A stretch of DNA of 64,000 nucleotides from Bog-473 sp035551835 (GTDB taxonomy: Bacteria; Actinomycetota; Acidimicrobiia; Acidimicrobiales; RAAP-2): positions 1-64,000 of the forward strand of contig DASZMN010000020.1 of NCBI GenBank assembly GCA_035551835.1, in the 5' to 3' direction. A program made the translations under genes and the position numbers. Below the pieces are notes generated by a model, which was not told the DNA's origin, searched no databases, and was given only the letters and a program-made list of their open reading frames with translations. Shown in pieces: positions 57,918-64,000 of this stretch (position 1 is its first letter; each line of letters opens with the position of its first letter).

Positions 57918-59384
57918 ATGCCCGCGTCCCCCCGCTCTGGCCCCACCGCGTTCGTCCTCGCCGGCGGCGGGACCAAAGGCTCCTTCGAGGTCGGGGTCCT
58001 GCAGTACCTCGTCGGGGTCGAGCAGATCGCGCCCGAGGTCATCACCGCGACCTCCGCCGGCGCCATCGCCGCCACGGTGCTCGCGCAGGCGCGCACGCTC
58101 GACGAGTTCTGCCGGCGCGTCGACGAGATCGAGGACGACGTGCTCGCGTGGACCCGCACCGACAACGTCTTCGGCAAGCAGGCGTGGTTGAGCGCGCTCG
58201 ACCGCACGGCGCTCGGTCGCGAGATCCACCACGAGCTCACCGAGGGGACCCGGCCGCCGTTCCCGCTCAACCCCGCCGCCGTGTTGGCCACGAGCGAGGG
58301 CGCGCCGCCCCCGGCGGCTCCGGGGCGTCACGAACGCCGCCGGTCGAAGCGGGCGCGCCGCAAGCGCCAACGCCACCTGCTGCGCCTCGTGGCCGGCGCC
58401 ACCCTGCGACTCCCCCGCGTCCGTCGCCGCTTCCGCACCAGCGGCAGCTCCGTCCTCAACCTCGACCCGCTGGCCGACGCCCTGCGCCACGGCTCGAGCC
58501 AGGGCGTGCGCGCCGTCGACCCGGGCCTGGTCGGGCGGCCCGGTCTCCAGCTGCGCCTGGCCGTCACCGCCCTGCGGGCGGGCGTCGTGCGCTACGTGAC
58601 CGAGGACGGCACCATCGTCGAGGCGGACGCCCGCACCCCGGCGCCCGGCGATGCGGCCGGCCCGGTCGATCTCCTCGATGGCGCCATCGCCTCGGCCAGC
58701 GTGCCCATGATCTTCCCGCCCCACCCGATGGCGGACGACGACTACGTCGACGGCGGCCTCGTCGAGCTCATCCCCGTGCGCGCCGCCGTCGAGCTCGGCG
58801 CGACGCGCATCTTCGCCGTCGTGGCGGTGCCGCTCGCGGTGCCCCGCGACGACCTGGACTACGCCACGGCGCCGGTCGGCTACATCGGGCTGCGCTCCAT
58901 GGGCATGATCGGCGTGGCCGAGCGTCAGCTCTCCAACCTCGGCATCCCGTTGCCCCCGGGGTCGACCCTCACCGTCATCGATCCCGTGGTCGACGTGGTC
59001 GGCCTCTTCGAGGTCCAGCCCGGGCTGCTCCGCATCAACAAGGACTACGGCTGGCTGCGGGCGGCCGACGTGCTGGCCGAGGGGGACCCGGATCTCCTGG
59101 CCGACGTGGCGGCTGACACCCATCACCTGGTCGAGGCGCGGCGCGAGGCCTGGCGCCTCGAGGAGTCGCTGTGGGCCAAGGAGCGCCCGAGCGCGGCGGA
59201 CAACGAGCCGGGCACGCTCGCCCTGGTGCGCGAGCAGAAGGACCGGGTGCGCGACCTGGTCGAGCGGCGCAAGCAGCTCGGCTTCCCGGTGCCCGACGGC
59301 TGCGAGGCCTGGTGGTCCGAGTACGAGGCCCACACGGGGGAACGCCCCGCCCGCCTACCCAGCCGCCTCGCACCGCGCGGCTGA
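57918..59384 (+). CDS. Patatin-like phospholipase
   Basis: 488 aa. Oxyanion loop AFVLAGGGTKGSFEVGVLQYL, catalytic Ser in TATSAGAIAAT (Gly-x-Ser-x-Gly replaced by Ala-Thr-Ser-Ala-Gly), and the Asp of the dyad in YVDGGLVELIPV. A basic insertion (about 145-185, RHERRRSKRARRKRQRH) may touch membranes or nucleic acid. C-terminal about 100 residues are helical and charged. Start ATG 57918; an in-frame GTG at 57873 would couple it to thiS. Lipid acyl-hydrolase activity is family knowledge; role here unknown. Confidence 0.85.
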   Translation: MPASPRSGPTAFVLAGGGTKGSFEVGVLQYLVGVEQIAPEVITATSAGAIAATVLAQARTLDEFCRRVDEIEDDVLAWTRTDNVFGKQAWLSALDRTALGREIHHELTEGTRPPFPLNPAAVLATSEGAPPPAAPGRHERRRSKRARRKRQRHLLRLVAGATLRLPRVRRRFRTSGSSVLNLDPLADALRHGSSQGVRAVDPGLVGRPGLQLRLAVTALRAGVVRYVTEDGTIVEADARTPAPGDAAGPVDLLDGAIASASVPMIFPPHPMADDDYVDGGLVELIPVRAAVELGATRIFAVVAVPLAVPRDDLDYATAPVGYIGLRSMGMIGVAERQLSNLGIPLPPGSTLTVIDPVVDVVGLFEVQPGLLRINKDYGWLRAADVLAEGDPDLLADVAADTHHLVEARREAWRLEESLWAKERPSAADNEPGTLALVREQKDRVRDLVERRKQLGFPVPDGCEAWWSEYEAHTGERPARLPSRLAPRG

Positions 59385-59387
59385 CGT

Positions 59388-60395
59388 TCAGACCGTCGGC
59401 CCGCCCAGCCAGCCGCGTTTGCGGAAGATCCACACCAGGAAGACGACGGTGCTCAGTTCGAGGCCGATGCCGAGGACGAAGAAGCTCCAGGTCGGCATGA
59501 GCCAGACCCGCACCATGTAGGCGAAGTTCTGCCCGAAGAAGCCGGTCAGGAAGCTGAGGGGCAGAAAGATCGTCGCGATGATCGTCAGTTGTTTCATCAC
59601 GACGTTGAGGCGGTTCGACACGGTGGACAGGTGCGTGTCCATGACGCCGCTCAGGAGATCGCGGTAGTTGTCGACCAGATCGGCCAGTCGGATGAGGTGG
59701 TCGTAGAGGTCACGGAAGTAGCGCGACGCCTCGTCGGTCATGCCGGGCACGTCGGCCACCCCGGCGTTGATGCTGGCCATCATGTCGCGCTGCGGGGCGA
59801 TCACCTTGCGCATGTCCATGAGGGTGCGCTTCATGTCGAACAGCTCACCGAGCTGCTCCTCGGTCGGCGCCTTCAAGATGTCGTCTTCGAGCGCGTCGAT
59901 CTTGTCGTCGAACTTCGAAAGGAACGGGAAGAAGCTGTCGACCTCTGCGCTCATCATGAGATAGACGATCACGAGCTGCGGCGAGGCCGCGTCCCGGGCG
60001 TGGTGTTGCTCCATGCGCGCCCGCACCAGCGACAGGGACGGGCAGTCCTCGCCCCGGTGCACCGTCACCACGTAGCGGTCCGTCCAGAAGCAGTGCACCT
60101 CGGCGCGCCCGGTGTGCTCGGGGTCCGCACCGCGGGCAACCAGGTACATGAACCCGTCGTAGTCGTCGATCCGCGGCCGCTGGTTGAACTTCTCCGCCGA
60201 CGCCACCGCCAGCGGGTGGAATTTGAAATGGACGCTGAGCAGCTCGGACACGGTGCCGTCCTGCGCCTCGTCGTCGAGGTCCAACCAGAAGAACTCGGTC
60301 CCCGCCAACGCGGCGAACACGTTCTCGGACGTGGCGGGCTCGTCCTTGGCGTCGATGCGCAGCGTTCCCTTCAGTACGATCCCAGGCTCGAGCAC
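59388..60395 (-). CDS. CorA-family divalent cation transporter
   Basis: 335 aa. Cytoplasmic alpha/beta funnel domain (FHPLAVASAEKFNQRPRIDDYDGFMYLVARG), long helix (QRDMMASINAGVADVPGMTDEASRYFRDLYDHLIRLADLVDNYRDLL), two C-terminal helices (TIIATIFLPLSFLTGFFGQNFAYM and SFFVLGIGLELSTVVFLVWIF) and a basic tail. The pore signature is Gly-Gln-Asn where most CorA proteins have Gly-Met-Asn; this variant is seen in several actinobacterial relatives. Imports magnesium or another divalent ion. Convergent with the patatin gene (3-bp gap). Confidence 0.88.
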   Translation of the reverse strand: MLEPGIVLKGTLRIDAKDEPATSENVFAALAGTEFFWLDLDDEAQDGTVSELLSVHFKFHPLAVASAEKFNQRPRIDDYDGFMYLVARGADPEHTGRAEVHCFWTDRYVVTVHRGEDCPSLSLVRARMEQHHARDAASPQLVIVYLMMSAEVDSFFPFLSKFDDKIDALEDDILKAPTEEQLGELFDMKRTLMDMRKVIAPQRDMMASINAGVADVPGMTDEASRYFRDLYDHLIRLADLVDNYRDLLSGVMDTHLSTVSNRLNVVMKQLTIIATIFLPLSFLTGFFGQNFAYMVRVWLMPTWSFFVLGIGLELSTVVFLVWIFRKRGWLGGPTV

Positions 60396-60452
60396 GGCCC
60401 CAGTTTCACGCCCCCGCCGCCGCCACGGTGGGATGGCTCGCCAGCGGGTCGC

Positions 60453-61613
60453 TCAGCCGAAACGCGCCGGGTCGAAGGACGGCGGCAGCGGCACCTCGTC
60501 ACCGGGCGGCGCGGCGTCCGCCATCAGATGCGCCAGGACGCGGGCCGAATACGGCCCCTGCAACAGTCCGTTGGCGCCGTGCCCGGTGGCCACCCACGCG
60601 TTCGACCACCCGGGCAGCCGCCCGACGAGGGCGCGGTCGTCGGCGGACGTGGGCCGCAATCCCACCCGGGTCTCGGCGTAGGTGGCGTCGTCGAGACCGG
60701 GCGCCACGGCCAGGCACTCGCGCAGCAGTTCGTGCAGCCCCGCCGCGGTCGCGTGCACCGAGAAGCCGGCCCCCGGCTCGAAGGTGCCGCCGCAGGCGAC
60801 CCGACCGCCGGGCCACGGCACGAGGTAGTGGGTGAGGAGGGGCTGGGCGATCGGCCATCCTCCCGTGTCGGCCTCGACACCGAGGTGCACGATCTGGCCC
60901 TTCGTCGGACCCACGGGGAGCGCCTGGCCGAGCCACTCCCCCATGGCCGCCGTCCAGGCCCCACCGGCGACGGCCAGCGCCGCACACTCGATGTTGTGAT
61001 GCCCCTCGATCTCGACTGAGGTGACGCGGCGCCCCGCGCCGGCACCGCCGCCCACGCCGGCCGCAATGCCGTGCACCATGCCGGTCACGAACGCGACGCC
61101 CCGGGCGGCCGCGGCGCTGCGCAGTGCGGCCGCCATGCCGCGCCCGTCGACCCGGGCCGACGAGCCGCAGTAGAGGGCGCGGTGCACGGGACCGAGCGGT
61201 GGGAACAGCTGGCGCGCCTCGGCCGGCGATATCTCCGCAACGGCGCCGGCGCTGCGGGGAAGGATGACGTCGGCGAACGGTGCGAACCACGAGTCCTCGT
61301 GCTCGCGCAGGCCGAGGGACAAAAGGCCGCAGACCCCGTAGCCGGTCGCCGCCACGTCCGCGCCGTCGGCCTCCAGGCGGCGCAGCAGGTGCGGGTAGTG
61401 CGCGCCGGCCTGCTGGAGGAACGGCCACAGGGCACCGTCCGTGTCGTGGCTCGTGGCGGGCGACAAGATGCCGGCCCCGGCGTCGGTGGCGCGCCCGGGA
61501 TGCGCCGCATCGACCACGGTGACCGACGCGCCGTGGCATGCGAGCTCGTAGGCGAGGGAGAGGCCGACCAGCCCGGCGCCGACGACGGCCACGTCGCAGC
61601 GCTCCCCGTTCAC
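60453..61613 (-). CDS. FAD-dependent amino-acid oxidase, ThiO/DAAO-like
   Basis: 386 aa from GTG 61613. CDVAVVGAGLVGLSLAYELACHGASVTVVDAA (FAD), TDAGAGILSPATS, PVGPTKGQIVHLG, GGTFEPGAG and the C-terminal RVGLRPTSADDRALVGRLPGWSNAWVATGHGANGLLQGPYSARVLAHLM place it in the glycine oxidase/sarcosine oxidase/DAAO family. It is a paralogue of the ThiO at 56552, with a longer middle region. Substrate not determined. The open frame continues upstream but lacks coding bias. Divergent from the haloalkane dehalogenase-like gene. Confidence 0.8.
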   Translation of the reverse strand: MNGERCDVAVVGAGLVGLSLAYELACHGASVTVVDAAHPGRATDAGAGILSPATSHDTDGALWPFLQQAGAHYPHLLRRLEADGADVAATGYGVCGLLSLGLREHEDSWFAPFADVILPRSAGAVAEISPAEARQLFPPLGPVHRALYCGSSARVDGRGMAAALRSAAAARGVAFVTGMVHGIAAGVGGGAGAGRRVTSVEIEGHHNIECAALAVAGGAWTAAMGEWLGQALPVGPTKGQIVHLGVEADTGGWPIAQPLLTHYLVPWPGGRVACGGTFEPGAGFSVHATAAGLHELLRECLAVAPGLDDATYAETRVGLRPTSADDRALVGRLPGWSNAWVATGHGANGLLQGPYSARVLAHLMADAAPPGDEVPLPPSFDPARFG

Positions 61614-61671
61614 GGCCCAGAGTCCATCAGCCCAGGGGCCGCCGTGCCAACGGATGCGCCACACTGAGACC

Positions 61672-62637
61672 GTGGAGTTGGTGCGCACACCCGAAGGGGC
61701 ATTCGGCGAGCTTCCCGGGTACCCCTTCGCCCCGCGCTACGTCGAGCTGCCCGACGGTCCGCGCGTTCACTACGTCGACGAGGGCCCGCGCGGGGCCGAG
61801 ACGGTTCTCCTCCTGCACGGGCAGCCGACGTGGTCGTATCTGTACCGCAAGGTCATCGGCGAACTGGTGGCGCACGGCCTGCGCGCGGTGGCACCCGATC
61901 TGGTGGGGTTCGGGCGCTCGGACAAACCGATGGCGCGGACGGCCCACTCGCTCCGGGGTCACCTGCGCTGGATGGCGCAGTTCGCCGACGCCGCGGGCCT
62001 GCGCGACGTGACGCTCGTCGTGCAGGACTGGGGCGGCCCGATCGGGCTCGGGCTGCTGGCCGAGCGGCCCGGGCTCGTCCGGCGGGTCGTGGCGGCCAAC
62101 ACGGCGCTCCACACGGCGGACGCGGCGTTGGCCGGCCGCCTGGCCTGGCCGGTGCATGCCTCGGCGGACGACACCGTGACCGTGGCGCAGGTGCTCCTCG
62201 ACTACCAGCGCCTGACGCAGGAGCTCACGCCACTGCGGCCGAGCCTCTTCGTGCAGGGAGCGACCGCGTCGGACGTGCCGGACGACGTTCTGGCGGCCTA
62301 CGACGCGCCGTTCCCCGACGAGTCCTTCTGCGCCGGGCCCCGCCAGCTGCCGTTGCTGATGGGCCTGACGCCGTCCAGCGAGTGCGCCCGGGTCAACCGC
62401 CGGACGTTCGAGCTGCTCGCGGGTTTCGGCGGGCCGTTCCTCACCGCGTTCTCCGACGGCGACCCGGGGACCCGAGGCTGGGCCGAGGTGCTCCAAGAGC
62501 GAGTACCGGGCGCACGGGAGCGCGACCACGTGAAGATCGAGGGCGCGGGACACTTCCTCCAGGAGGATCGTGGCGCCGAACTGGCCGACGTCGTCGCCCG
62601 CCTGATCGCCGACACGCCGCCCGAACGAGCCGGCTGA
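61672..62637 (+). CDS. Haloalkane dehalogenase-like alpha/beta hydrolase (HLD-I type)
   Basis: 321 aa. Family pattern: VRTPEGAFGELPGYPFAPRYVELP, LLHGQPTWSYLYRKVIGEL, VGFGRSDKP, nucleophile Asp with halide-binding Trp in VVQDWGGPIGLGLL, acid Asp in SDGDPGTRG, and base His in GAGHFLQED. The oxyanion segment has Gln where DhlA has Glu (HGEPTW). The second halide-stabilising residue cannot be assigned by eye. GTG 61672 is preferred because relatives begin at this point and a weak -10-like CACACT ends 6 nt upstream; ATG 61654 adds six residues. Monocistronic. Confidence 0.83.
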   Translation: MELVRTPEGAFGELPGYPFAPRYVELPDGPRVHYVDEGPRGAETVLLLHGQPTWSYLYRKVIGELVAHGLRAVAPDLVGFGRSDKPMARTAHSLRGHLRWMAQFADAAGLRDVTLVVQDWGGPIGLGLLAERPGLVRRVVAANTALHTADAALAGRLAWPVHASADDTVTVAQVLLDYQRLTQELTPLRPSLFVQGATASDVPDDVLAAYDAPFPDESFCAGPRQLPLLMGLTPSSECARVNRRTFELLAGFGGPFLTAFSDGDPGTRGWAEVLQERVPGARERDHVKIEGAGHFLQEDRGAELADVVARLIADTPPERAG

Positions 62638-62654
62638 GCGTCCCTCGGCGCCGG

Positions 62655-63434
62655 TTATGACGCCGGCTTGGTCTCTCCGCCTTCCTCGGCCGGCGCGGCG
62701 CCCGGCGCGGCCGCCAACGCGTCGGGCTCGGACGCGCCCGTGCCGAGTTGCGCCTTCAACGCAGCCAGTTCGTCGTCGACCTGCGCGCCCTGGCCGACCT
62801 GGTCGAGCTCCTTTTGGATGTCGTCGCCGCCGCCACCGACGTCCTCGAGGGCGCCCGACTCGAGCAGCTCGTCGAGGGCGCCCGACCGGGCCTGCATGTT
62901 GGCGATCTTGTCCTGCGCCCGCGAGAGCGCGGCCCCGGAGTCGTTGAAGGACTTCGAGATCCCGGCCGTGCTCTCGTCGACGGCGGAGACCGCCGCGGCC
63001 GCGGTGTACTGCGCCTTGAGGGTCTCCTTCTGGGTGCGGAAGTCGTTGACCCGCTTCTGCAGGACGTTGAGCGTCTGGGTGAGCTTCTGCTCCTCCTCCT
63101 CCAGCTGCTGACGCTGGGGCTCCATCTGATCGATCTGCTGCTGGGCCGTCGCTTTCCGGTTCAGGGCCTCCTTGGCCAGGTCCTCCCGGTTCGCCTGGAG
63201 GGACTGCTTCGCCTGGTCCTGGAGGTGGTCGACCGAATGCTGCAGCTGCTCCTCCTGGAGCTCGAGCCGCTTTTTCGACGCCGCGATGTCGACGAGGGCC
63301 CGGCGGACCTGGGTGATCTGCTCGAGCATCTTCTCGTAGGAGAGGTCGAGCATCTCGTCCGGCTTCTCGGCCGCGTCGAGCGCCTTGTTCGCCTTGGCCT
63401 GGACGATGTCGTGCGCCCGCTGGAAGATGCTCAT
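62655..63434 (-). CDS. PspA/IM30 (Vipp1)-family protein
   Basis: 259 aa. MSIFQRAHDIVQAKANKALDAAEKP is the amphipathic membrane-sensing helix; the rest is a long coiled coil (about 25-175: MLEQITQVRRALVDIAASKKRLELQEEQ and onward) with a Gly/Ala/Glu tail. PspA-family proteins protect damaged membranes in ESCRT-III-like assemblies. ATG 63434 follows GGAGG (8 nt). A TAGGGT hexamer about 40 nt upstream may be its -10. Confidence 0.9.
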   Translation of the reverse strand: MSIFQRAHDIVQAKANKALDAAEKPDEMLDLSYEKMLEQITQVRRALVDIAASKKRLELQEEQLQHSVDHLQDQAKQSLQANREDLAKEALNRKATAQQQIDQMEPQRQQLEEEEQKLTQTLNVLQKRVNDFRTQKETLKAQYTAAAAVSAVDESTAGISKSFNDSGAALSRAQDKIANMQARSGALDELLESGALEDVGGGGDDIQKELDQVGQGAQVDDELAALKAQLGTGASEPDALAAAPGAAPAEEGGETKPAS

Positions 63435-63533
63435 CTCTGCCTCCAAATCCCTGGGTAGGTCGTGCACCCCACCCTAGATTCCGATCCCGAGATGTGCCGC
63501 CGCGGGTCGGCGATCACTGGGTTGCTCGGTGGT

Positions 63534-64000
63534 TCAGGAGCCGGAGGCGGCGATGATCGGTCCGTTGAGGTGCGTGCCCGACATGTCGCCGTCGAAGGGC
63601 GCATCGCCCAAGTTGTAGACCTTGCCCAACGCGGTCACGACCCAGTACCCGCTGCCGTCGGAGGTGGCGAAGATGGAGGCCGCCGGGTCGAAGCCACCGG
63701 CAGAACCGGGCGGCGGGCCACCCAGATTGGCGGCGTCGCCGAAGGGGAACACCTGCCCGTTGGCGTCGAGAATCCAGTAGCCGCCGCCGTCGGGCGTGGC
63801 CACGGCGGCCGTCATGGCCGAGCTCTGGGTGCCCGGCCAGCCGTAATTGGAGGCATCGCCGAAGGCGTAGACGAGGCCGGCGTTCGTGACCACCCAGTAG
63901 CCGCTGCCCGTGGCGTCGGGCACGACCGCAACCGCCGCGCCGGCGCAGCCGCCGATGCCGGGGCAGGAGCCGGCGAACGTGGCGTCGCCGAACGCGAACA
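63534..64000 (-). CDS. GYWVV/FGDA-repeat extracellular protein (C-terminal part, cut by window edge)
   Basis: The frame is open to the right edge. Repeats of about 33-43 residues run to the C-terminus, each with G-x-G-Y-W-V/I-V/L followed by F/L-G-D-A: FAFGDATFAG, GSGYWVVTNAGLVYAFGDASNYGWPG, GGGYWILDANGQVFPFGDAANLGG, GSGYWVVTALGKVYNLGDAPFDGDM. Such repeats, probably a beta-propeller-like fold, are abundant in proteins of Acidimicrobiia-type actinobacteria. N-terminus, signal peptide and any fused catalytic domain lie outside the window. Confidence 0.7.
   Translation of the reverse strand, partial: FAFGDATFAGSCPGIGGCAGAAVAVVPDATGSGYWVVTNAGLVYAFGDASNYGWPGTQSSAMTAAVATPDGGGYWILDANGQVFPFGDAANLGGPPPGSAGGFDPAASIFATSDGSGYWVVTALGKVYNLGDAPFDGDMSGTHLNGPIIAASGS

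Noticed and set aside
1..64000. Mobile elements, CRISPR arrays, integrase or prophage genes
   Set aside because: No transposase, integrase, spaced repeats or phage structural genes were seen; the holin-like protein at 30476 is a chromosomal-type membrane protein.

Overview
The window is very GC-rich, densely coded chromosomal DNA from an actinobacterium. A complete Pup-proteasome locus, a fused FbiC (coenzyme F420) gene, a HelD-type RNA polymerase helicase, DUF4193, and a C-terminal series of GYWVV/FGDA repeats at the right edge fit a deep-branching actinobacterium. Class Acidimicrobiia is my best guess by gene content; it is an inference and was not tested by phylogeny. I see no rRNA, tRNA, CRISPR array, insertion sequence or prophage.

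Layout. 1-4071: 5' end of a helD-like gene (minus) behind a promoter and terminator-like leader, a dienelactone hydrolase pseudogene, and a xylose isomerase/xylulokinase operon. 4513-10562: a plus-strand export operon with two MacA/HlyD-like adaptors flanking an ABC ATPase, a MacB/FtsX permease and a secreted glycine-rich protein. 10603-16680: VOC protein, inorganic pyrophosphatase, SnoaL-like protein, HtrA protease, an unknown Arg-rich protein, a GNAT, a hypothetical, and a hyperacidic DUF4193 protein. 17036-28610 (minus): the proteasome/pupylation locus arc-dop-pup-prcB-prcA-pafA, continuing through tatA/B, tatC, a SKI2/HelY-like helicase and a tandem-duplicated ThyX-like protein. 28749-31346: ferredoxin, TrmI, three small membrane proteins, thioesterase.

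31397-39647 (plus): pentose-phosphate genes tkt-tal-gnd-pgl, then fbiC and a LOG-family protein. 39825-43388: RNA 2',3'-cyclic phosphodiesterase, a short helical protein, acyl-CoA ligase, and a secreted transglycosylase-NlpC/P60 enzyme. 43662-50322: MarR regulator, pgi, a broken alpha/beta hydrolase, and an aromatic-hydroxylase FAD monooxygenase facing a MarR-DHA2 efflux pair. 50343-56451: glutamate synthase gltB-gltD. 56540-64000: thiO-thiS, patatin, CorA, a second ThiO/DAAO-like oxidase, a haloalkane-dehalogenase-like hydrolase, PspA, and the partial repeat protein.

Central carbon genes (xylAB, tkt, tal, gnd, pgl, pgi) connect xylose and hexose phosphates to the pentose-phosphate pathway, but zwf/opcA are absent from the window. 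Many genes carry a -10-like hexamer (TAnnnT) only 6-9 nt upstream of an ATG/GTG, suggesting that leaderless transcripts are common; I used this to choose several starts. The most noteworthy observations are the helD leader, the duplicated ThyX protein with its signature split between two halves, the two-adaptor export operon whose exported proteins carry Gly/Phe-Pro-Gly-rich segments, and the thiO-thiS pair lacking thiG but accompanied by a second ThiO-like gene nearby.
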